Source of the DNA: Chloroflexota bacterium
GTDB lineage: Bacteria; Chloroflexota; UBA6077; JACCZL01
NCBI GenBank assembly: GCA_020850535.1
Contig: JADZEM010000022.1
Location: 1 to 64,000 of the forward strand
Length of the DNA stretch: 64,000 nt
Reading direction: 5' to 3'
Below the pieces are notes generated by a model that was not told the DNA's origin, made no database searches, and was given only the letters and a program-made list of their open reading frames with translations. Shown here piece after piece: positions 1 through 8,253 of this stretch. Each line of letters opens with the position of its first letter. Position 1 is the first letter of the stretch. Made by a program: the position numbers and the translations under genes.

Positions 1-115
1 GCCCACGGCCCACGGCCCACGGCCCACGGCCCACGGCCCACGGCCCACGGCCCACGGCCCACGGCCCACGGCCCACGGCCCACGGCCCACGGCCCACGGC
101 CCACGGCCCACGGCC
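1..115. repeat. heptanucleotide tandem array (GCCCACG)n
   Basis: Sixteen perfect copies of the 7-bp unit GCCCACG plus a partial copy run from the window edge to three bases before the stop codon of the next (minus-strand) gene. The array may continue outside the window. A 7-bp unit cannot stay in one reading frame, so it is not part of a protein repeat. Confidence 0.95.
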
Positions 116-118
116 TGC

Positions 119-1573
119 TCAGGGGCGGCCGGCGCCGCTCCCGAGCGTCGTGTAGCCAGACCCGCCCGGCAGGTACGCCGTCCGCTCCACCACCACGTTC
201 TGGTCAGCCGAGAAGCGCGCCGCGAACACCCCTTCGCCAACGGTGTCGTTGGCGCGCACGGCCAGCCGCTGGCCGGCCGGCAGGGTCAGGGTCTGCTCGC
301 GCGTGCCGGCCCCCTCCACGTAGTAGGTGCCCCGAACCTGGGTGTCGCGCTCACTCAGGTTGAACAGCACGAAATACTGCTGAATCTGGCTCGTCGTGTT
401 GCCCTCGGCGAAGTACCAGTCGCGCGCGTCCTTGCTCGCCGTCCGAACGGTGTGCCCCAGCGCGCCGTAGACCCCGTCGCCGCTGGAGAGGTAGGCCCGC
501 TCGGCGACAATCGGCCGGTCCGCCAGGATGGTCGTGGCGAAGTCGGCGGCCGGCACGATGTCGCGCGGATCCACCGCCACGCGACTCTGTGCCGGCGCCT
601 GCACGGTGTGCTCGCGGACGCCGCCCGGCTCCAGGCGGAAGATCAGCCGCACGGTGGTCGGCTGCTGCCCTGGATTGAACAGCACAAAGTTGGTCGAATA
701 CGGCGCGCGCGTGCTGCCCTCCGCGAACTCCCAGGTCCGGAGGCCCGGCTCGGCGCTGCTCCCGAGGTAGCCCAGACCGCCGTAGATACCGGTCGCGTTG
801 CGGGCCATCGCGAAGTTGTCGTCGGTCTGGCCGTTCGTCTGGACGTTCGGCCCCTTGTCCTCGCGTGAGCGGCGAGCCGTCGGCGGACGCTCACCCTCGG
901 TCATGATGGTGCGCTCAACGACGATGTCCTGGTCCGCCGTGAAGCTGGCGCTGAACGCGGCATCCGGCAGCAGGTCGTTCACCCGGAAGGCGTCACGGGC
1001 GCGGGGCGCGAGCCAGAACTGCCGCTGGGCCGGCTTGCCATCGTCGCGCATGAAGGCGGCGGTCACCACGGCCGGCAGGTCGGTCAGGTTCTGGGTCACG
1101 AAGTAGGTGGTGGCCCTGCCGCGCGTGGTCCCCTCCGCGAAGTACCAGCGCTGGCCGCCGTCCGGCGCAAACCCGACCGTCGTCTCGCCGTTCTGGCCCG
1201 GCCCCCAGATGGTGGTCCGCTCCACCACGATATCCTGGTCTGCCAGGAACGTCGCGCCGAACGCCCGCGCCCCGACGATGTCGTTGGCGTTCAGGCTCAG
1301 CCGGGCACGTGGCTCGATCCCGATCCACTGGGTGAGCCGAATGCCATCGTCGCGGCTGTACAGGGCCGTGACGGCGGCCGGCTCGTCGGCAAGGTTTCGG
1401 AGGGTGAAGTAGGTCTCGAAGCCGTTGCGGCTGTTCCCCTCCGCGAAGTACCAGGCCCGCAGCGGGTTGACCGGCGCTCCGGGCGCTTCAGCGGGCTCGG
1501 CCAGGGCCGGGGGCGGGGACACGGCAGGCAGCGCGAGGGTCAGGAGGAGCAGCAGGGAGATGGTGGCGCGCAT
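119..1573 (-). CDS. secreted WYFAEG-repeat protein
   Basis: A 484-residue exported protein of unknown function. The start is taken at 1573 because it places a classic signal peptide (MRATISLLLLLTLALPAVS) at the N terminus; a longer frame to 1699 has no signal. The mature part holds four repeats of roughly 100 residues. Each begins W(Y/E)FAEG(N/T/S) and is followed by a YF or NF strand and an N(L/P) turn; each ends near ADQ(D/N)(I/V)VVER or a close variant. Repeats with WYFAEG are common in secreted Chloroflexota proteins and look like beta-sandwich modules, but no catalytic motif is visible. A cell-surface or extracellular binding role is inferred only. It is followed at its 3' side by the heptamer array. 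Confidence 0.8.
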   Translation of the reverse strand: MRATISLLLLLTLALPAVSPPPALAEPAEAPGAPVNPLRAWYFAEGNSRNGFETYFTLRNLADEPAAVTALYSRDDGIRLTQWIGIEPRARLSLNANDIVGARAFGATFLADQDIVVERTTIWGPGQNGETTVGFAPDGGQRWYFAEGTTRGRATTYFVTQNLTDLPAVVTAAFMRDDGKPAQRQFWLAPRARDAFRVNDLLPDAAFSASFTADQDIVVERTIMTEGERPPTARRSREDKGPNVQTNGQTDDNFAMARNATGIYGGLGYLGSSAEPGLRTWEFAEGSTRAPYSTNFVLFNPGQQPTTVRLIFRLEPGGVREHTVQAPAQSRVAVDPRDIVPAADFATTILADRPIVAERAYLSSGDGVYGALGHTVRTASKDARDWYFAEGNTTSQIQQYFVLFNLSERDTQVRGTYYVEGAGTREQTLTLPAGQRLAVRANDTVGEGVFAARFSADQNVVVERTAYLPGGSGYTTLGSGAGRP

Positions 1574-1791
1574 GGCAGCGCCCACACCCCGCGGCGTTGG
1601 AAAGGCGGCGCGGCGGCCTCCTGCGCGTTCGGACCAGGGGATCATCAAGGCACATCCAGTGCGCGGGAGCGAGCCGCGCGGCGTCTCGCACACGCCCACG
1701 GACGGCGGGGCGCTCGGCGACTATACGGCTGGATGTGGATCCGGTGCGGGGATTTAGCTACGGCGCGCCACGCACACGCGACTACACGATC

Positions 1792-1822
1792 GGTTCTGGG
1801 GGCGGTGGCCACCCCCAGAACC
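1792..1822 (-). terminator. hairpin downstream of the sugar-binding lipoprotein gene
   Basis: An 11-bp perfect inverted repeat (GGTTCTGGGGG at 1792-1802, CCCCCAGAACC at 1812-1822) with a 9-base loop lies 20 bases past the stop of the minus-strand gene ending at 1842. There is no T-tract, so it may be a Rho-type 3' end or an RNA-stabilising hairpin. A second CCAGAACCC copy at 1829-1838 extends the element. Confidence 0.5.
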
Positions 1823-1841
1823 CGAAGCCCAGAACCCAGGA

Positions 1842-3251
1842 CTACGATTTGAGGTACGTCGCCAATTGCTCGCCGGCCGCCTTCGTGGCCTGCGCCGCCG
1901 TCTGCTGCCCGGACAGGATCGCCGTCGACATGTCGACGATGGCCGTCTGGATGGCCGTCCAGTGCGGCGTCTGCGGGCGGGCCTTCGAGCCTTCCAGCGC
2001 CTTGGTCAGGTCTGGCGCCCACGGGTACTTCTTCACGAAGTCGGCACTCTTGAGCACCTCGGTGGCCGCCGAGTGGCCACCGCCAGCGTTCGTGAACGGC
2101 AGGCTGCCGGCCGGGCCGGTCTGCCACTTCATGTACTCCCAGGCCGCTTCGATGTTCTTGCTCGACTTCGGGATGCCCAGCACCCAGACGCCGCTCATGG
2201 CGTTCGGGATGCTCGTCCAGCCCACCTTGTCGGCAATCTTCGACTTGGCCGGGTCGATGGCGTTCGGGCCAGCCGACGCCCAGTAGAGGATCGTCGCGAC
2301 CTTGCCCTGGTAAAAGGAGTCAAGCTGCTCGGCGCCGCCGTAGGCCAGCGAGCCCTGTGGAGCCACCTTCAGGATGCGCTGGTAGGTCTCGAACGCCTTG
2401 AGGCCGGCCGGGCTGTCGAACCCGAACTTCCCGTCTGGCGTGATGACCTCGCCGCCCTCCTTCCAGAGCAGCGTGATCGCCGCGACCATCGTCTGGGCTT
2501 CCTTCTTGGCCGAGATGGAGATGCCCGAGACGTCGTTGGCCGGATCGTGCAGCTTCTCGGCCGCCGCGATCAGGTCGTCCAGGTTAGTCGGCGGCTTCAG
2601 GCCCTTGGCGTCCAGCAGATCCTTGCGGTACCAGACCATCTGGACGTTCGGATCCAGCGGGAACGCCACCTTCGCGTTCTTGTAGGTGCCGGCGCCCAGG
2701 GCCTTCGCCACGAACATGCCGGTATCGAACTTGTCCTTCGTGGCCAGCTCGTCCAGCGGCTGCAGGTACGGCGAGAGTCCCGCCACCCACGGCTCGTCGA
2801 TCATCGCGATGTCGTAGTCGGTGCTGCCGCCAGCCAGCGACACCGTCAGTTTGTCGACAAGGTTCTCCAGCGGCAGCTTGTCAAGCTGCACCTTGATGCC
2901 CGACGCCTGCTCGAAGGCCGGGATCGACTTCTCGAGCGCATCGCCCTTGAAGTTTGCCAGCGCACCGAACTTGATGGTCTTGCCGGCCTGCGCCTTGGAG
3001 ACGGCCGGGGCCTGCGCGCCAGCGGGCGCGGCAGCAGCCGGTGCGGCGGCAGTGGTGGCAGCCGGCTGCGCGGCCGGGGCTGCCGGCTTGGACTCTGCCG
3101 GCTTGGACTCTGCTGGCTTCGACTCGGCCGGCTTGGCCGGGGCAGCCGGCTGGGCGCCGCCGCAGGCCGCCAGCAGCGCGCCGGCTGCCGACAGGGACAT
3201 CACTTGCAGAACCTGGCGGCGGCTCACCCGCCTCGACAACTGATCAGACAT
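1842..3251 (-). CDS. ABC transporter sugar-binding lipoprotein (family 1)
   Basis: A 469-residue extracellular solute-binding protein of the MalE-like family. The start at 3251 follows a strong GAGGGAG ribosome site and gives a twin-arginine signal (RRVSRRQVLQ) ending in the lipobox LLAAC, so export as a Tat lipoprotein is likely. A low-complexity linker of repeated ESKPA and Ala/Pro residues (about 35-75) tethers the binding domain, which carries the usual family features such as KIKFGALAN-type strand 1, an MIDEPW segment and a W(E)YMKW hinge helix. No permease or ATPase lies next to it in this window, so its transporter partner must be encoded elsewhere. The substrate is unknown; a carbohydrate is the family norm. 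A consensus-like promoter lies upstream at 3382-3410. Confidence 0.88.
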   Translation of the reverse strand: MSDQLSRRVSRRQVLQVMSLSAAGALLAACGGAQPAAPAKPAESKPAESKPAESKPAAPAAQPAATTAAAPAAAAPAGAQAPAVSKAQAGKTIKFGALANFKGDALEKSIPAFEQASGIKVQLDKLPLENLVDKLTVSLAGGSTDYDIAMIDEPWVAGLSPYLQPLDELATKDKFDTGMFVAKALGAGTYKNAKVAFPLDPNVQMVWYRKDLLDAKGLKPPTNLDDLIAAAEKLHDPANDVSGISISAKKEAQTMVAAITLLWKEGGEVITPDGKFGFDSPAGLKAFETYQRILKVAPQGSLAYGGAEQLDSFYQGKVATILYWASAGPNAIDPAKSKIADKVGWTSIPNAMSGVWVLGIPKSSKNIEAAWEYMKWQTGPAGSLPFTNAGGGHSAATEVLKSADFVKKYPWAPDLTKALEGSKARPQTPHWTAIQTAIVDMSTAILSGQQTAAQATKAAGEQLATYLKS

Positions 3252-3381
3252 CGCTCGCTCCCTCGCGGTACACGTCCGGAGCCCCGTCCTCGAAGGCTCG
3301 CAGCGGGACTGACGCACCCGTGCCGGTCAGCGCCAAAGACGGCTGCTGGCTCCCTCTGGCGACGGGCGCAAATCGATTAGA

Positions 3382-3410
3382 ATGCTACCGAACTCAATTC
3401 TGGCTGTCAA
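3382..3410 (-). promoter_or_regulatory. sigma70-type promoter for the sugar-binding lipoprotein gene
   Basis: Read on the minus strand, a perfect -35 (TTGACA, 3405-3410) is followed after exactly 17 bases by a -10 of TAGCAT (3382-3387, 4/6 matches). It sits in a locally AT-rich patch and would give a 5' leader of about 120 bases before the ATG at 3251. Confidence 0.6.
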
Positions 3411-3525
3411 TGGCTCGGCGGCCTTCCCGGCGATGCGTTGCCCCGGCCCCGGCCGGATTGCAGCCGCACGCCGTTCGCGCGCTCCGCCGCCGCTGTGCTG
3501 CCAGCATCCGTGTGCGAGGATCACG

Positions 3526-5865
3526 ATGACGACCACCACGGCGCCGTTGCCGAAGCTCCTCGGGCAGCCCGTGCGCCGCCGCGAGGACGCCCGCCTGCTG
3601 ACCGGAACCGCCACCTACGTCGACGATCTCCAGCTGCCGGGCATGCTCTACCTGCACGTCGTCCGCAGCCCGTATGCCCACGCGCGCATCCTGTCCATCG
3701 ACCCCGCCGCAGCCCTGGCCCAGCCCGACGTGGTAGCCGTGTACACCGCTGCAGACTTCGCCGATGCCGTCAAGGCCCCGCTCCCGCTGGAGATCAGCCT
3801 CGACCCGTTCGACAACGTCCACGTCATGGAACGCGGGCCGCTCGCCACGGACCGGGCGCGCTACGTGGGCGACCCGGTCGCCATCGTGGTCGCCGGGACG
3901 CGCTACGGCGCGCGTGACGCCGCCGACCTCGTCGCCGTAGACTACGAACCGCTGCCCGTGGTGGTCGATCCCGAGCGCGCCATGGACCCCGACGCCCCCC
4001 TGTTGTACGACGCGTGGGGCACAAACGTCGGGCTGACCCAGAGCCTCGCCTGTGGGGATCCCGACGGCGCGTTCGCCGCCGCTCCCCGCGCCGTCCGTTT
4101 CCGGATCCACAACCAGCGCGTCCTGCCGGCCGCCATGGAGTGTCGAGGCTGTCTCGCAGACTGGCGCCCGGCCCGGCCCGGCGACGAGGGCGAGCTGACG
4201 ATCTGGTCATCCACCCAGATTCCGCACGGCCTGCGTACCCGCCTCGCCGTGATCCTGGACCTGCCCGAGAACAAGATCCGCGCGATTGCGCCAGAGGTCG
4301 GCGGCGGGTTCGGCAACAAGGTAGACATCGCACCCGAGGAAGTCGCGGCGTCCATCGTCGCGATGCGGCTGGGCCGGCCCGTCAAATGGTCGGAGACACG
4401 CTCCGAGAACTTCCTGGCAGCGGCGCACGCCCGCGACCAGATCGACGTTGTTGAGGCGGCCGTCGAGCCGAACGGCAAGGTGACCGCGCTCAGCGTCACC
4501 GCCATCTGCGACCTGGGCGGCTACTACCAGTACGTCAACCCGGTCATGGGCATGCTGACCGGCATGATGCTGCCCGGCACCTACGATATCCCCAACTGCC
4601 GCTACGAGCTACGCAGCGTCATGACCAACAAGACGCCCGTCGGGGCGTACCGGGGAGCCGGCCGCCCCGAAGCGACGTTCCTGCTCGAATGCCTGATGGA
4701 CCGCGTCGCCCACGAGCTGGGGCTGGACCCGGCCGAGGTCCGGCGCGTCAACTTCGTCCCGAAGGATCGCTTCCCCCACAAGACGCCGTTTGGCGCGGAC
4801 TACGACTCCGGCGATTATGAGCTGGCGTTGAACGCGGCGCTCGACGCCGCCGGCTACGCCAGGCTTCGGGAGGAGCAGGCGCAGGCCCGCGCCGGGGGCC
4901 GGCTGGTCGGGATCGGGCTGGCGGCCTACGTCGAGGTCTGTGGCCCCGGTCCCTGGGAGAGCGCCACCGCCCGCGTCGAGCCGACCGGGACCGTCACGAT
5001 CTACACCGGCCTCTCGCCGCACGGGCAGGGCACCGCCACGTCGCTGGCGCAGATCGTCGGCGACACGCTCGGCGTGCCCATCGACCGGATCGTGGTCGAG
5101 CACGGCGACACGGCGAAGACCGCCACCGGCGTCGGCACGTTCGGCAGCCGTGGCGCGGCGGTCGGCGGCGGCGCGATGGCGATCACGGCCGGCCACCTCC
5201 GCGAGAAGGTGCTGAGGATCGCCGCCCACCTGCTGGAGGCGTCGGCCGAGGACATCGAGCTGCAGGACGGCCTGTGGACGGTCGCCGGCACCGACCGCGC
5301 GCGCACGCTGCGGGAGATCGCCCAGGCGGCCTACGGGGGGAACGTCCCGGCCGGCGACGAGCCGGGCCTGGAGTCCACCCGCTTCTTCAAGCCGACCGGC
5401 TCGGTCTACCCGTTCGGCGTCCACATCGCCGTGGTCGAGATCGACCGTGAGACGGGCCGGGTGGACTGGCAGCGCTTCCTGGCCGTGGACGACGTCGGCA
5501 ACGTCATCAACCCGCTGCTGCTCGACGGCCAGCGCCACGGTGGCATCGTGCAGGGGTACGGGCAGGCGTTCTGCGAGCGCGTCGCCTACGACGATGAGGG
5601 GCAACTGATCACCGGCACGATGGGCGACTACGCCATGCCCACCGCCCACGGGCTGCCCCCGTTCGAACTGCACCGCACGGTGACGCTGACAGACCGCAAT
5701 CCGCTCGGCGTGAAGGGGGTCGGCGAGGCCGGCACCATCGGCTCGACGCCGACCCTCCGGAGCGCCGTGCTGGACGCGCTGCTGCCGCTGGGCATCCGGG
5801 ACTTCGACATGCCCGCAACATCGGGCCGGGTCTGGCAGGCGATCCAGGCCGCCGGGAAGAAGTAG
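3526..5865 (+). CDS. xanthine dehydrogenase/aldehyde oxidase-family Mo-binding subunit (CoxL-like)
   Basis: A 779-residue molybdopterin-cytosine-dinucleotide hydroxylase large subunit. The start at 3526 (MTTTTAPLPKLLGQPV) gives the usual N terminus, with the family signature GQPVRRREDARLLTG at the front. The hammerhead domain (about 15-130) precedes the Mo-binding domains. Residues near 372 read AYRGAGRPE, typical of aldehyde/xanthine-type enzymes, not the AYRCSFR loop of true form I CO dehydrogenase. The catalytic base is Glu734 in GVGEAGTIGS. No FAD (CoxM) or 2Fe-2S (CoxS) subunit genes adjoin it, so it either pairs with subunits encoded elsewhere or works differently. The substrate is unknown. 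Confidence 0.88.
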   Translation: MTTTTAPLPKLLGQPVRRREDARLLTGTATYVDDLQLPGMLYLHVVRSPYAHARILSIDPAAALAQPDVVAVYTAADFADAVKAPLPLEISLDPFDNVHVMERGPLATDRARYVGDPVAIVVAGTRYGARDAADLVAVDYEPLPVVVDPERAMDPDAPLLYDAWGTNVGLTQSLACGDPDGAFAAAPRAVRFRIHNQRVLPAAMECRGCLADWRPARPGDEGELTIWSSTQIPHGLRTRLAVILDLPENKIRAIAPEVGGGFGNKVDIAPEEVAASIVAMRLGRPVKWSETRSENFLAAAHARDQIDVVEAAVEPNGKVTALSVTAICDLGGYYQYVNPVMGMLTGMMLPGTYDIPNCRYELRSVMTNKTPVGAYRGAGRPEATFLLECLMDRVAHELGLDPAEVRRVNFVPKDRFPHKTPFGADYDSGDYELALNAALDAAGYARLREEQAQARAGGRLVGIGLAAYVEVCGPGPWESATARVEPTGTVTIYTGLSPHGQGTATSLAQIVGDTLGVPIDRIVVEHGDTAKTATGVGTFGSRGAAVGGGAMAITAGHLREKVLRIAAHLLEASAEDIELQDGLWTVAGTDRARTLREIAQAAYGGNVPAGDEPGLESTRFFKPTGSVYPFGVHIAVVEIDRETGRVDWQRFLAVDDVGNVINPLLLDGQRHGGIVQGYGQAFCERVAYDDEGQLITGTMGDYAMPTAHGLPPFELHRTVTLTDRNPLGVKGVGEAGTIGSTPTLRSAVLDALLPLGIRDFDMPATSGRVWQAIQAAGKK

Positions 5866-5901
5866 CGCGATCGCCTGCACCCGTTGCGGGGTGCGGGCGA
5901 T

Positions 5902-7221
5902 CTACCGGCCCATCACGACGTACTCGATGCCGGCCATCTCGGCGCGGCGCTTCTGGAGCACCCCGACCGTATCGATCACCAGCGGACGGCGCATCCGCGT
6001 CCGGATCGCGTCGAGGTCCGCCTGCCCGAACGTGTCCCAGTCCGCCATGATCGCCAGGCAGTCGGCGTCGTCGAGGGCGGCATCGCGCGACTTCACCACC
6101 ATCAGCGGCGTGCTGATGCCGTTCGCGCGGACCTCGTCCAGCCCGACGGCCGGGTCCCAGGCCTTGAGCGTCAGGCGCGGATCGATCTCCGCGAGCAGCC
6201 GCAACGCCGGCGAGTTCTTGGTGGATTTCGTGTCCTTCTTGTAGGTCAGGCCCCAGATCGCCACCGTGCCGGTCGCGCCGCCTCGGGCCAGCAGCCGCTC
6301 GGTCAGCTTGCGGTGCACCCAGTCGAAGCGCGAGTTGTTCGCCGCCTGGAGGGCGTCCAGGTACAACGTCTCGACATCGTGCGTCGCGCCAAGCTGCCGG
6401 AGCGTCACCAGATCCCGTTCGAGGTTGCCGCCGGCCACCCCGAGGCTCGGACGGATGTACGCCGACTGCCCGATCCGCCTGTCGAGCCGCAGGGCCGGCA
6501 CCATCTCGGACCAGTCCGCACCGACCGCCTCGCAGAGGTCGGCCAGCGCGTTGGCGTACGTCACCGCGCCGATCAGGTAGATGTTGATGGCCGTCTTCGT
6601 CAGCTCGGCGCTCTCGAAGCCCATCTTGACGATGGGACAGCCGAACTGCTCCAACCCGGCCTGCAACTGTGGCGGCAGCGGCGCCGACGGATCCTCCGCC
6701 GACACGATCAGCCGCTCCGGCTGCATCGCCCGCTCGACGGCCCACCCGAACGCCAGCGTCTCCACCCAGTAGTAGTTCTTGACGCGCAGATCGGGCCGCT
6801 GGGCGCGGATCTGCTCGCCGAGCTTGCGGTTGAAGCCGGGCGGCACCTGGCACATCACCACCAGCGCCGAGTCTTGCCGCAGATGGGGGATCGCCATGTC
6901 GATCAGCCGCTGCACCGCGCCGATGTCGCTGCGATTCTGCTCGTCCGTGGGGATGTCGCGCGCCACGATGACCAGCGGGCATTCGGCCAGCCGCGAGAAA
7001 TCGTCGGTGTAGGTGACGTACGGGCGCGCCTTCTCCAGGAGCTCCGGCAGCCCCGGCTCCAGCACTATCGGGTCGCCGGACCGGAGCCGCTCGACGGCCT
7101 GCCGGTCGGCGTCCACGGCGATGACCGGCTGCCCGAACGAGGCCCAGGCCGTCCCATACACGATCCCCAGGTGCGACAGGCCGATCACCCCGGTGGGCGG
7201 CGGCGTACTGGCTGCTGACAT
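5902..7221 (-). CDS. UDP-glucose/UDP-ManNAc dehydrogenase homologue lacking the catalytic cysteine
   Basis: A 439-residue nucleotide-sugar dehydrogenase homologue. The N-terminal Rossmann motif (GLSHLGIVYG, 14-23), the central helix with Lys209 and Asn213 (ELTKTAIN) and the C-terminal NAD-type domain (GLTYKKDTKSTKNSPAL) are all present. Family members oxidise an alcohol twice to a uronate through a Cys thioester in a GFGGSCFPKD-type loop. Here the matching loop is GVAGGNLERD, with Asn266 at the Cys position. It probably cannot perform the second, thioester-dependent oxidation; a single oxidation to an aldehyde or another reaction is inferred. It is the last gene of the nucleotide-sugar operon, 28 bases after the Gfo/Idh gene, with an AAGGA ribosome site. 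Confidence 0.82.
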   Translation of the reverse strand: MSAASTPPPTGVIGLSHLGIVYGTAWASFGQPVIAVDADRQAVERLRSGDPIVLEPGLPELLEKARPYVTYTDDFSRLAECPLVIVARDIPTDEQNRSDIGAVQRLIDMAIPHLRQDSALVVMCQVPPGFNRKLGEQIRAQRPDLRVKNYYWVETLAFGWAVERAMQPERLIVSAEDPSAPLPPQLQAGLEQFGCPIVKMGFESAELTKTAINIYLIGAVTYANALADLCEAVGADWSEMVPALRLDRRIGQSAYIRPSLGVAGGNLERDLVTLRQLGATHDVETLYLDALQAANNSRFDWVHRKLTERLLARGGATGTVAIWGLTYKKDTKSTKNSPALRLLAEIDPRLTLKAWDPAVGLDEVRANGISTPLMVVKSRDAALDDADCLAIMADWDTFGQADLDAIRTRMRRPLVIDTVGVLQKRRAEMAGIEYVVMGR

Positions 7222-7249
7222 GGATGTTCCTTCCGGGGAGTGAGGGTCC

Positions 7250-8206
7250 CTATCTCAACCTGCCAAGAGCAGCTTCCAGGCTCCGCAGCGTCTTCGCGAT
7301 CCACCAGTCGGTCGCCAGATCGGTAGTGGCGCCGCCGGCCGCGCACAGCCGCTCGAAGTACTCGACCTCAAGCTCCCAGGTCACATCAACGCCCTGGTCC
7401 GTTTGCCGCGTCTCCTCCGGCCGACCGCTCGGGAAGACCCGCTTCCGCACGATCAGCTCGCTGCCGCCCCATTTTCGCAGGCCCAGGCAGTGGATCGAGC
7501 CATCGTGGCCGTACAGCTCGAAGGCGAAGTTGTTCCGCCAGGAGTGGTACATCATCTCCAGCACGAACCGGCCGTCCGACGACATGATGATCGCCCGGTC
7601 TGGGGCGACCGTCTCGATGCTCAGCGCGGAGACCAGCTGCATACCCAGGCCGCCCTCGCCGCCGGCCGTGCCAGCCCCCGGCCTGACCTCGGCGATACCC
7701 GTGAACGCCATCAGATCGAGCAGGTGGCAGCTCAGGTCCTGGATCGCGCCGAGGCCCTGGTCCCGCCAGGTGCCGGCGACGTGCTTGACGGTCCCGTTCC
7801 CATAGAACAGCCGCCCGTGGTAGACCTCGCCGATCGCCCCGGCGTCCATCTGCTCCTTGAACGCGACCAGCATCGGCTCGAAGCGATGGTTGTACGCGGT
7901 GTACAGGGCCACGCCGTGCCCGTGCGCCAGCGACTCCAGCCGAGCCACCGTCTCCGCATCTGGCAGCGGCAGCGGCTTCTCGACCAGGACGTGCTTGCCG
8001 TGCTCCAGCAAGTAGGTGACCAGGTCGATTTTGTCGTCGTCAGGGATCGCCAGCACCGCCGCGTCAAACGCGTTGAGCGGCGCATCCTTCACCGAGCGAT
8101 AGTCGGCAATCGGGTTGAACGGGTCAGCCGTCGCAACGCACCGCGCGCCAAGCAGCGCCGTGCGCCGCTGCCCGATGTTGCCCAGGCCGGCAACGAGGTA
8201 CCGCAA
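7250..8206 (-). CDS. Gfo/Idh/MocA-family sugar oxidoreductase
   Basis: A 318-residue NAD(P)-dependent oxidoreductase acting on sugars or sugar nucleotides. The start codon is TTG at 8206, preceded by AAGGA. The Rossmann domain opens with VAGLGNIGQRR. The family signature EKP lies in the segment HVLVEKPLPLP, and the C-terminal domain holds a DLSCHLLDLM segment matching the catalytic D-x3-H region. Members usually oxidise or reduce a hydroxyl of UDP-hexoses or inositols. It lies between the fused cytidylyltransferase-kinase and the dehydrogenase homologue in the same operon, which suggests a step on the same nucleotide sugar. Confidence 0.85.
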   Translation of the reverse strand: MRYLVAGLGNIGQRRTALLGARCVATADPFNPIADYRSVKDAPLNAFDAAVLAIPDDDKIDLVTYLLEHGKHVLVEKPLPLPDAETVARLESLAHGHGVALYTAYNHRFEPMLVAFKEQMDAGAIGEVYHGRLFYGNGTVKHVAGTWRDQGLGAIQDLSCHLLDLMAFTGIAEVRPGAGTAGGEGGLGMQLVSALSIETVAPDRAIIMSSDGRFVLEMMYHSWRNNFAFELYGHDGSIHCLGLRKWGGSELIVRKRVFPSGRPEETRQTDQGVDVTWELEVEYFERLCAAGGATTDLATDWWIAKTLRSLEAALGRLR

Positions 8207-8253
8207 TCGACACCGTCCTTCTTGCAGGCCCTCGCGAGCCGGGGCGGGAGGCC

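Noticed and set aside
1866-3380. Long plus-strand open frame opposite the sugar-binding protein
   Set aside because: Arg-rich composition typical of an antisense frame in GC-rich DNA; the minus strand encodes a clear binding protein with signal and lipobox.
3526-5865. Form I carbon monoxide dehydrogenase large subunit
   Set aside because: The active-site loop is AYRGAGRPE and not AYRCSFR, and no coxM or coxS is adjacent.
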